From: Lachnospiraceae bacterium
GTDB taxonomy: Bacteria; Bacillota; Clostridia; Lachnospirales; Lachnospiraceae
Reading direction: 5' to 3'
DNA: 64,000 nt
Assembly (NCBI GenBank): GCA_910575275.1
Contig: CAJTEE010000006.1
Location: 62,001-126,000 of the forward strand
The notes under the pieces were generated by a model. That model was not told where the DNA came from, ran no database searches, and was given only the letters and a program-made list of their open reading frames with translations. This document shows positions 42,272 to 48,821 of this stretch, piece by piece. The translations under genes were made by a program, and so were the position numbers. How positions within the stretch are numbered: position 1 is the stretch's first letter; each line of letters begins with the position of its first letter.

Positions 42272-43357
42272 CTACGGAACAACGCTCCCGGCAGAAGGAA
42301 GGTTGAATTTGAGATTGCGCAGCCTGTTGTCGCGGACAAAGCTTGTTTTTCTGGGATCGCCCTCTGTGTGATAGACGGCCAGGCTGTTTAAGTCGAATAT
42401 GGAGCTCCAGACGGTTTCGAAGTCGGGGCAGTCGTCGTATTGGCAGAGAAAGCCGTAGCCGCCTTTTAGAAGTTTTGCAGCCGCTTCGACGGCCTTTTTG
42501 GGGCCTTCTGAAGTAAGCTGTCCGGAGGAAAAGGTGTTTATGACGGTTTGATAGCGGATGTGGGAGTCATAATCGTTTCCCTGTGCGTCGTCACAGGGCC
42601 TCATTTTGTCGGAAGTAAAGGCATTGACAGTGCAGATGACGCTGCCGTGATCGAAATTTTCTGCTTCGCGGAGATTTTTGGAGGACGGAGTGCATTCGAT
42701 GACTGCCATCCGGCCGTTTTTGTCTGCGAGGAGAATGTTGCAGCTGGAGGCGACGGGAAGCCGGTGAATTTGTGTAATCGCCTGTTCGGTATTGTCTGCT
42801 TTTTCAAGCAGATAGCGTACGAGGAAGCAGGAGTTGAATCCGGGGCGGATTTTTTTTAAATCCGTCATCACGAAGGTCATGGCGACGGCGAGGCCGTGTT
42901 CGTTTAGGCCTTCTTCCCCGTTGATAAAGGAGGAGGTGGCAATGTGGAACCGGTTTCCGCTTTTGGGGATGTAGAGCTCGCTTTTGCTTTCCTTGCGCAG
43001 AGCAGGGGGCAAGTCGTTGTTTCGGCCGTAGAGTGTCCTGCCGGCTGTCTGATAGGCGAAGGCGGTGCAGCCACGGATCTCGATGGGGATATTCGTTTCT
43101 AAATTGTACATGCAGCAGCCCATGCAGAGCATCCATGAGGCGAGGCGCAGGTAGTCTGTTCCCGTGGCGTCGGCAAGGCCTCGTATTTCTTCGCATACCT
43201 CCGGGAAAAATTCTCTGAGCAGCGCTTCGCTTTGTCTTCCGTGTTCGAGCTGAAACGGGTCCAGCCGGAGCGGGAAAGAGATGTGGTGTCTGTTAAAGAG
43301 CTTTCCGCGTTCTGCGCCCATTTCGTAATGACTGCCTTCCAGTCTCAATTCATGCAT
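42272..43357 (-). CDS. C45-type autoproteolytic acyltransferase/hydrolase
   Basis: 361 residues. Matches the family of acyl-CoA:6-aminopenicillanate acyltransferase-like Ntn hydrolases: N-terminal MHELRLEGSHYEMGAERG, then the processing site RGCTAF, where Cys97 would become the N-terminal nucleophile, followed by GRTLYGRNNDL, with the conserved Asn/Asp pair, and GLNEHGLAVAMTF. They cleave linear amides; substrates in gut Firmicutes are mostly unknown (bile salt and N-acyl amino acid hydrolases are relatives). No signal peptide, so intracellular. It follows the AraC-type gene by three bases and is probably under its control. Confidence 0.87.
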   Translation of the reverse strand: MHELRLEGSHYEMGAERGKLFNRHHISFPLRLDPFQLEHGRQSEALLREFFPEVCEEIRGLADATGTDYLRLASWMLCMGCCMYNLETNIPIEIRGCTAFAYQTAGRTLYGRNNDLPPALRKESKSELYIPKSGNRFHIATSSFINGEEGLNEHGLAVAMTFVMTDLKKIRPGFNSCFLVRYLLEKADNTEQAITQIHRLPVASSCNILLADKNGRMAVIECTPSSKNLREAENFDHGSVICTVNAFTSDKMRPCDDAQGNDYDSHIRYQTVINTFSSGQLTSEGPKKAVEAAAKLLKGGYGFLCQYDDCPDFETVWSSIFDLNSLAVYHTEGDPRKTSFVRDNRLRNLKFNLPSAGSVVP

Positions 43358-43360
43358 TTT

Positions 43361-44224
43361 CTAATGTCCTTCCTTTCTGATTGCGATCCATACCTGCGAG
43401 CGTCCCTGCACGGCCTTTGCGTCCGCAAACGGGTATACCTCTACATCCGGCAGCCCTGCGTGTGTATATCCGGAGAACGGCAGCCATTCCGTGGGGAAAC
43501 GCCTGAACGTGCGCTGGACGGTTTCCTTGAAAGAGCCGTCGTTTTCGAAGACGGCCCAGGAAGACGCAGGGATCTCGTATTCGTACATACCCGGGGGTGC
43601 GGGAGTGTCGGCGGGGATGCCGATGTAATAGTAGATTTCCCGGGGATTTTTGTATACGCTGATTCCCAGTATTTGGCCGGGCTCTTGGGCGGACAGGGCG
43701 CACAGGTATAAAAGTCGGTTTCCTTGCCAGGCGGCCTTCCAAAAAGCCGGGACGAGCTTTAAATTTTTTTCCCTGTCTTCGGTCATTGGGACGCGGATCC
43801 CCACAATGTGCAGGGGCGGCTTTTTGACAATAGAATATGCCATGGCCTGCGCTCCTGTCATTTTGACCTTGAATTGAAGGGAGGGGTACACGTTTAGCCG
43901 GCTTCCTGAGGCTCTGGCCGCTGTCGGCGGAAGGCCGTGAACCTTTTGGAACGCCCGGTTGAATGAGGTAGGGGAGGAGTAGCCGTATTTTAGGGCAATA
44001 TCAATGATTTTGCTGTCCGTTTGCTGCAATTCAAACGCGGCCTGGGTCATTTTCCGGCGGCGTATGTATTCTGACAACGTCATACCCGAGACATAGGAAA
44101 AAATACGCTGAAAGTAACAGGGGGAGCAGCATGCGGCACGGGCCGCCTCCTCGTACGAAAGCTCCTTATCCAGGTTATCCTCTATGTAAGCGATGGCGGC
44201 GTTAAGATTTTTCAGCCATTCCAT
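43361..44224 (-). CDS. AraC-family regulator with GyrI-like effector-binding domain
   Basis: 287 residues from ATG 44224, with GAGGAGA 7 bases upstream; the frame stays open upstream but without a site. Residues 5-105 are two helix-turn-helix motifs: ELSYEEAARAACCSPCYFQR and DIALKYGYSSPTSFNRAFQK. Residues 120-285 are a GyrI/Rob-like small-molecule-binding domain (VKKPPLHIVGIRVPM, YYYIGIPAD, YEYEIPASSWAVFEN). Regulators of this shape (Rob, BmrR-like) sense hydrophobic or cationic compounds. The C45 hydrolase gene follows directly, so the pair may detect and inactivate the same acyl-amide compound. Confidence 0.9.
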   Translation of the reverse strand: MEWLKNLNAAIAYIEDNLDKELSYEEAARAACCSPCYFQRIFSYVSGMTLSEYIRRRKMTQAAFELQQTDSKIIDIALKYGYSSPTSFNRAFQKVHGLPPTAARASGSRLNVYPSLQFKVKMTGAQAMAYSIVKKPPLHIVGIRVPMTEDREKNLKLVPAFWKAAWQGNRLLYLCALSAQEPGQILGISVYKNPREIYYYIGIPADTPAPPGMYEYEIPASSWAVFENDGSFKETVQRTFRRFPTEWLPFSGYTHAGLPDVEVYPFADAKAVQGRSQVWIAIRKEGH

Positions 44225-44251
44225 TTGCATTCTCCTCTCACAGATCAGAAT

Positions 44252-44264
44252 ACCCGATTCGGGT
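44252..44264. promoter_or_regulatory. Palindrome before the AraC-type regulator gene
   Basis: ACCCGATTCGGGT is a perfect 13-base palindrome 28 bases upstream of the start codon, in the expected leader. Possible autoregulatory site or small mRNA hairpin. Confidence 0.35.
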
Positions 44265-44350
44265 TGACCTGTCCTCTCTTTTTCTGCGCTCTTTTGTAAA
44301 CGGTATGGAAATACTGTATCAGAATAAAAAATTTGTTTCAACAGGAGATA

Positions 44351-44399
44351 AAAAAGCTGATACGCAAGCCCCCTTGGGGGAGGTGCATATCAGCTTTTT
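44351..44399 (-). terminator. Intrinsic terminator after the amino acid-binding lipoprotein gene
   Basis: Bases 44351-44362 and 44388-44399 are perfect 12-base complements ending in A5 and T5, with an inner CCCC/GGGG stem. It lies two bases after the minus-strand stop at 44401 and, being symmetric, can work in both directions. Confidence 0.88.
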
Positions 44400-44400
44400 G

Positions 44401-45342
44401 TTACATTTCAATTCCCAGCTTTTTCGCATATTCCCGGTACTCATTGTACCATTGATTATAGAGATCCTGTTCGATAACCTCGTCGATGATCTCGTTGATC
44501 CGGTCGGTGAGCTGGTCCTCTCCTTTGGGGATCCCGATGCGGGTTCCCTGCGTGTCGGGGTCTACAGTGAAATAGAAGTCCGGCAGGATCATCATCCCGC
44601 TTTCCGGGTTGGCGTCGAGATAGAGCTCGGCCATCCGCAGGGCGGCGGCGACGGCGTCCGCCCGTCCCTCCTGTACCATCAAGAGAGCGTCATTGGTGGA
44701 GGAGACGCGGTTTAATTTGCCGCAGGCGGGAATCTGCTCGTTTACGAACAGCTCCTGGATGGAACCGCTCTGGACGACCAGGGTCTTATCGGCGAGATCG
44801 TCTATTGTCTTGATCTGGCCGGCCGCTTCCTTTCGGATCAGGATTCCATAGGCCTTTTGTGGATCCTCGTCGCCGAAGTAATAGCCCTTGGACAAATTCA
44901 TGGTCTCGGCACGGGCCGGTGTATAGGCCAACGCCGAGATTGCGATGTCATATTTCCCGGTGGAGATGCTTCCCAGGACACTTGTAAAGTCCATGGGCTT
45001 CAGCCGAAGCTCCACTCCCAGCTTGTCCGCTATGTATTTTGCAAGCTCAATATCGGAACCGACGTACTGCTCGTCTCCCTGCCTGGTAGGGTCGATGAAT
45101 TCGTTGGGAGCGAAGGCGGGCTCGGTGGCGACCTCAATGTAGCCGCGGTTCAGAATATCCTGAAGGCGGTTGGAGGAATGCCCATTCTCACCGCCTGTGG
45201 CAGTTTCTTTGGCCGGGGTCTCGGACTGGCTTTTTGTCGTTTCGGGCGTGGAGGCGGAGGCGACATTCGAACAGCCGGTCAGGGACGCCAGAGCAAGCGG
45301 GAGCGCTGCGCAGAGTGCGAACAGCCGAATCGTTTTTCTCAT
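44401..45342 (-). CDS. Amino acid ABC transporter substrate-binding lipoprotein (family 3)
   Basis: 313 residues from ATG 45342 with AAAGGAG 8 bases upstream. Lipobox LTGC, Cys24, then a Ser/Thr/Glu spacer to about 55. The binding domain has GYIEVATEPAFAPNEF, GSDIELAKYIADKLGVELRL, DFTSVLGSISTGKYDIAIS and the C-terminal Tyr-rich end, all typical of polar amino acid and cystine-binding proteins. No permease or ATPase gene is adjacent, so it must work with components encoded elsewhere. A consensus promoter and a 21-base perfect inverted repeat at the transcript start precede it. Confidence 0.9.
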   Translation of the reverse strand: MRKTIRLFALCAALPLALASLTGCSNVASASTPETTKSQSETPAKETATGGENGHSSNRLQDILNRGYIEVATEPAFAPNEFIDPTRQGDEQYVGSDIELAKYIADKLGVELRLKPMDFTSVLGSISTGKYDIAISALAYTPARAETMNLSKGYYFGDEDPQKAYGILIRKEAAGQIKTIDDLADKTLVVQSGSIQELFVNEQIPACGKLNRVSSTNDALLMVQEGRADAVAAALRMAELYLDANPESGMMILPDFYFTVDPDTQGTRIGIPKGEDQLTDRINEIIDEVIEQDLYNQWYNEYREYAKKLGIEM

Positions 45343-45371
45343 GGGAATTCTCCTTTCCTTTTGTACTTTAT

Positions 45372-45417
45372 TTTCTCGTGCTACTAATTTACCATAGTAA
45401 ATTAGTAGCACGAGAAA
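45372..45417. promoter_or_regulatory. 21-base perfect inverted repeat at the transcription start of the binding-protein gene
   Basis: Bases 45372-45392 and 45397-45417 are perfect complements with only four bases between. The central part reads TTTAC-CATA-GTAAA. The repeat begins about where the transcript from the promoter at 45419-45447 should start. It is therefore either an operator at +1 or a long hairpin at the very 5' end of the mRNA, 29 bases before the start codon. Confidence 0.8.
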
Positions 45418-45418
45418 G

Positions 45419-45447
45419 ATTATAACGGAAAAGTATGAATCTGTCAA
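45419..45447 (-). promoter_or_regulatory. Consensus promoter of the amino acid-binding lipoprotein gene
   Basis: On the minus strand TTGACA (45447-45442), 17 bases, TATAAT (45424-45419), both perfect. The expected start falls inside the first arm of the inverted repeat. Confidence 0.88.
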
Positions 45448-45456
45448 GCTGAAATT

Positions 45457-45487
45457 AAAAAAAGCAGGCTCCGCCGATGAAGCCTGC
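45457..45487 (-). terminator. Intrinsic terminator after the FMN-binding-like gene
   Basis: GCAGGCT and AGCCTGC (45464-45470, 45481-45487) pair, and on the minus strand seven T (45463-45457) follow. It stops the transcript of the gene ending at 45574 and lies just before the next promoter. Confidence 0.8.
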
Positions 45488-45496
45488 CTGCTTGTA

Positions 45497-45523
45497 ACCG
45501 GTTCGGACATCGCCTGAACCGGT
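45497..45523. repeat. Second hairpin next to the terminator
   Basis: ACCGGTTC (45497-45504) and GAACCGGT (45516-45523) are perfect 8-base complements. Without a T tract of its own; probably part of a two-stem terminator region. Confidence 0.45.
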
Positions 45524-45573
45524 ATGCCTGCTTTACAGGGGCGGATGCCTGGAGTGCTTTTGTGCAGCCGATC

Positions 45574-46014
45574 CTACGGCTTTGCTTTTTCGAGCGCTTT
45601 CTCAACCGCTTTCATAAGAGCCATTGAGGTGTACTGCGAGCCGGCAGGGTATTCGATCCCCTCAAGGGACTGGTTTTCTACGATTTGTGCCGAGAGGGAA
45701 CCCATGGCGGGCTGCATCAGGGGATACATCGTGGTAACCGCCTCGCTTAAGGGGACGAGAGTGACGGAGTGAATGCGGTCCGCGTCTACCGTGACTTCCA
45801 CGTTCAGGTTTTGACTGCCCAGGACAATGGAGGCAGAATAGAGCCCCGGTATGTAGGTGGGAGCGGCTTCGGGGCTTGCGGAGGGCGAGGTGTCCGCTTT
45901 GGGACGGAACATGAACAAAAGCAGCATGACAAGGACGATCGCAAGGCCGATAAAGATGGCGGTGTAAATGATTTCTTTCATTCGCAGAACGACAATTCTG
46001 GTTTTGGAACTCAT
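45574..46014 (-). CDS. Small membrane-anchored FMN-binding-like protein
   Basis: 146 residues from ATG 46014 with AAAGGAT 8 bases upstream. One membrane helix at about 14-36, then a Pro/Ser spacer and a 90-residue outer domain: YIPGLYSASIVLGSQNLNVE, VDADRIHSVTLVPLSEAV, YPAGSQYTSMALMKAVEKAL. The pattern of a small beta domain followed by a final helix resembles FMN_bind domains of redox-linked membrane proteins, but the Ser/Thr flavin-attachment site is not obvious. Low-level recognition only. Its upstream sequence breaks off into decayed genes 20 bases beyond an operator-like element. Confidence 0.6.
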   Translation of the reverse strand: MSSKTRIVVLRMKEIIYTAIFIGLAIVLVMLLLFMFRPKADTSPSASPEAAPTYIPGLYSASIVLGSQNLNVEVTVDADRIHSVTLVPLSEAVTTMYPLMQPAMGSLSAQIVENQSLEGIEYPAGSQYTSMALMKAVEKALEKAKP

Positions 46015-46035
46015 GGTTTGATCCTTTGCGTATAA

Positions 46036-46049
46036 TTTACTATAGTTTA
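46036..46049. promoter_or_regulatory. Operator-like element before the FMN-binding-like gene
   Basis: TTTACTATAGTTTA, 22 bases before the start codon. On the minus strand it contains ATAGTAAATTA together with the next bases, an 11-mer also found in the inverted repeat at 45372-45417. TATAGT here could serve as a -10, but no -35 is present upstream. Confidence 0.4.
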
Positions 46050-46088
46050 TGAGGCAGGGGGGCGGGATATTCCTCTGCTGGAGCCCTC

Positions 46089-47117
46089 ATGAGCCCCTCC
46101 GGCCTTTCCGGCTTTTTGCACTGCGAGAGCATGCGGACCCGGGCGGAGTTAAGGATCCTGTCAGGCACGGCTCCGCTTGTACATAACGACAAGATGGTGG
46201 ACGAAATTGCAGAGGCGGCAAAGGAGACGATCGCAGAGCTTCCCATGCTTTCGGGCTGGGAGATGCGTGTCGTATTTAATATTGTGAACATGCTGCTGAC
46301 ATATGCGATCATCATGCGCTATGCCAAAAATGTCAAAAAGGATCCGACTCTGAGCATGAACTATTCGGAAGGGATGTCTTCCGAGCAGATATTGGGCTAT
46401 CTGGACGGAAAAAGCGTGAAGCTGACCGAAGCGCCTTTGACCTTGCGGCATATCGGCTCTTTGGCTGTCCTCCTGGTCGGTGTTGTCAGCATCGTGGTCG
46501 GCTCCACCAAATTCGGCTGGTCCCATGCGGAATTTTCGACGACCTTCTTTTTGGTAATCGTGTTGGTCGGCTTTGTAAACGGCTATGGCATCAATAAAAT
46601 TGCGAAGCTGTTCGTAAAGGGCTTTTCGTCCATGATCGGCCCGGCGTCCGTTGTCGCGTTTGCCAACGGGATCTCGACGATCGCGAAGGCCGGAAAGATC
46701 ATCAATACAATCGTATATGCGCTTTCGATCCCGATCGTCCGTCTGGGGCAGATCGGACGGGCGATTTTCATGTTCTTCGCGAATTATGTGATCAACTGCT
46801 TCATCGGTTCCGGCTCCGGGCAGGCCACCGTTGTCATGCCGGTCATGGTTCCGTTGGCCGATCTGGCAGGTGCGACCAGACGGGTGGAATGCCAGGCGTT
46901 TCAGTTCGGCGACGGCTTGTGTAACTCCGCGACACCGACGGCGACGACCCTGATGGCCGTGGTGGGGATCGGCGGGATCTCATATGGGAAATATATCAAA
47001 CGTATGTGGCCGTTATTCATTCTGCAGATGGGATTCGTCTGCATCGCCCTGGCGATCCTGCAGAGTATTGGCTGGACCGGGCAATCATTGACTGGCGGGG
47101 AAACTACGGAAATCTGA
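46089..47117 (+). pseudogene. In-frame chimera of an M20 amidohydrolase fragment and a truncated YfcC-family transporter
   Basis: The 342-residue open frame is not one natural protein. Residues 16-49 (RTRAELRILSGTAPLV, HNDKMVDEIAEAAKETIAE) match the late part of M20 family amidohydrolases. From residue 51 on (ELPMLSGWEMRVVFNIVNML) it follows the C-terminal half of YfcC-type carboxylate/amino acid carriers, including FIGSGSGQATVVMPVMVPLA and FQFGDGLCNSATPT. About 200 N-terminal residues of the transporter are missing. No convincing ribosome site precedes it. A deletion must have joined two genes of a former catabolic cluster. Its last ten residues read out of frame into the following prpF-like remnant. 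Confidence 0.75.
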
Positions 47118-47580
47118 CGGCCGGAGTCGGGAGCTTTGCCATTGAACAGAATCTGATGAAGGCGACGGAGCCAAAGACGGTTGTGAGGATCTATAATACG
47201 AATACCGATAAGATCATTCATGCCACATATAAGGTGCGGGATGGAAAGGTATTGTCGGACGGGACGTATGCAATCCCGGGCGTCCCCAGCACGGGAGACA
47301 GGATTAAGCTCGAATTTTTCTCTCCGGCGGGCTCTATTACCGGAAAGCTGCTTCCCACCGGCCATGTAAAGGATACGATTGATTTTTTTTGGGGGGGGGG
47401 GAGCAGGGCGTGTATACGGTATCCATTGTCGATGCAGGGAACCCGGTTGTGTATCTGATTCCGGAGGAGAGCGGTCTAAAGGGGACAGAGCTTCCCGTGG
47501 AGGCGGAGGGGCTTCCAGAAGTCCTTAAGCGGATCGAGGCGATAAGAAGCGCCGCGGGTCATGCTCATCTGCGTGCCGAC
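47081..47580 (+). pseudogene. PrpF-family isomerase remnant broken by a T8G11 homopolymer
   Basis: The frame from 47081 encodes DWRGNYGNLTAGVGSFAIEQ (the conserved DYSGNCGNMT-AVG block of PrpF/4-oxalomesaconate tautomerase proteins), VRIYNTNTDKIIHATY and FSPAGSITGKLLPTG. At 47383-47401 eight T and eleven G run together; beyond them the homology continues in another frame (GVYTVSIVDAGNPVVYLIPE). One more G or two fewer would restore the frame. The first 80 residues and the C-terminal third are also missing: the left edge joins the YfcC remnant and the right edge meets the iclR fragment at about 47580. Confidence 0.8.
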
Positions 47581-47973
47581 CTAGATAACTCGGTGCAGGG
47601 GATGAGTGCTGGGAACGCAGTCGATGCAGATACGCTGGGGTTTGTTGAGAACATATACGCCGACGCTTTCGGTGTAGCGGTTGCGGAGATTGACGAGATA
47701 GGGATGGGCGACGCTTCGGCTGTCTTCCGTGCTCAGGCAGACCGCGCCCAGCGTGGTTAACTTATATCCGAGGCTGTATTGCAGGGAATCGGCGTTGCGT
47801 TTCATATATCCCATGGCTTCCATGGTGGAAATCAGCCTGGAGGCGGTGCTGGGATAGAGGTCTACCATATCCGCGATTTCTACCAGGGAAAGATTGGGTT
47901 TTTCTCTGGTGAAGCAGTTTAATATTTTTAAAGCGTTCTCGAGAGGGCGGACATTGGTGTCGGTTTTGGCCAT
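47581..47973 (-). pseudogene. IclR-family regulator, truncated after the DNA-binding half
   Basis: 130 residues where 240-260 are usual. Residues 8-70 are the winged helix (ENALKILNCFTREKPNLSLV, STASRLISTMEAMGYMKR). The linker and the start of the effector domain follow (YTESVGVYVL, DCVPSTHPLHRVI) and then an immediate TAG, where intact family members continue for over 100 residues. The cut coincides with the end of the prpF remnant, so one deletion removed both ends. A DNA-binding fragment could still be made, since AAGGAA precedes the start. Confidence 0.8.
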
Positions 47974-47993
47974 AATTCTGATATTCCTTGCAA

Positions 47994-48011
47994 AAAATCG
48001 TGAACGATTTT
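47994..48011. promoter_or_regulatory. Palindrome upstream of the iclR fragment
   Basis: AAAATCG, four bases, CGATTTT: perfect 7-base half-sites, 20 bases before the iclR start. Probable autoregulatory operator left from the intact gene. Confidence 0.5.
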
Positions 48012-48069
48012 ATCTTAGCATACTTCTTATAGGTATATTGCAATTAGTAGTTGCTGTTCACATACAACG

Positions 48070-48434
48070 TCAGTTCGTCAAGTACCAGGTTAGTCCCTGT
48101 GGCAGAATGCTTCTTGAGAATAAATGCGTCGTGAATTTCAGCGACCTTGGCCGCTGGTAGGGAATAAATCCCAAAACCCAAGAAGAAATGGATATTATGG
48201 GTACGGATAAAGACGCCGCCCTGTTTGCCGATTGTAAGTGGACGAATGAAAAGGTTGATCTCGGCGTTCTGGAGACCCTTGTCGAGCGCGGCCGCCTATT
48301 TCATCATAAGCAAAAGTATTTTTATCTCTTTGGGCAAAAACGGCTTTACAAAGGGCTGCATGAACAAGGCGGCGGAAATGGGCAATATAACGCTGGTTGC
48401 TTACAATGAGATGCTGAAAACGTATCCTCAGTGA
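48070..48434 (+). pseudogene. DUF234-type ATPase remnant with nonsense codon and frameshift
   Basis: Reading through, the frames give VVNFSDLGRW-stop-GINPKTQEE, DIMGTDKDAALFADCKWTNE and KVDLGVLETLVERGRLF, then after a one-base shift at the GGG at 48332-48334, GKNGFTKGCMNKAAEMGNIT. This is the conserved C-terminal nuclease-like domain (D ... E-CKW) of AAA ATPases with DUF234. The TAG at 48158-48160 replaces the second Trp of GRWWG. The ATPase domain is absent. A clear decayed fragment. Confidence 0.75.
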
Positions 48435-48821
48435 ATTGGCTCCTGTCATGGCTGACCGTTATTCTGACGTTGGTCCTGCCCTAAGTCTTCCGTCGGACAT
48501 GCTCCATTTTGTCCTGATTTCTGTGGATTTGACGCATTGGTACCAGCTGATTCACCCTTTCGATAGTTTTTCCGTTCGGTTCCGGCCTGGCCGCGGGGAC
48601 AGGCGCAAGATGATACAGGATACAGTATATAGTATATAGGATGTTCCCGTGAAACCGGGGCATCCCGTATGAATCGAACGGAAAATGTTCTGAACCGTTA
48701 CACTGGATTGACGGCCTGAAAAAAAGCATAATCCGGTATTTTTATTTTCGACAAAATATGCTATTCTATATCCATAGCCCGACGCCTTTTGCGTGGGCAG
48801 AGCTGCAAGGGGGAAACAGAT
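48435..48821. other. Intergenic region between the gene graveyard and the membrane protein gene
   Basis: 387 bases with no gene I can support. It holds a short hairpin (GATG..CCCG / CGGG..CATC near 48648-48671), a TATATA-rich run near 48625-48640 and, close to the next gene, TATTCT in an AT-rich stretch that may be a -10 box for it; no good -35 is seen. Confidence 0.4.

Noticed and set aside
45457-45523. Attachment site or mobile-element end from the stacked inverted repeats
   Set aside because: The first stem with T7 is a plain terminator and no transposase or target duplication is present.
46089-47117. Complete YfcC-family transporter
   Set aside because: About 200 N-terminal residues are missing and the first 50 residues match another family, so it is treated as a pseudogene.
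47894-48160. 88-codon plus-strand open frame over the iclR start
   Set aside because: Its first part is antisense to iclR and only the last stretch belongs to the DUF234 ATPase remnant, where it ends at the nonsense codon.
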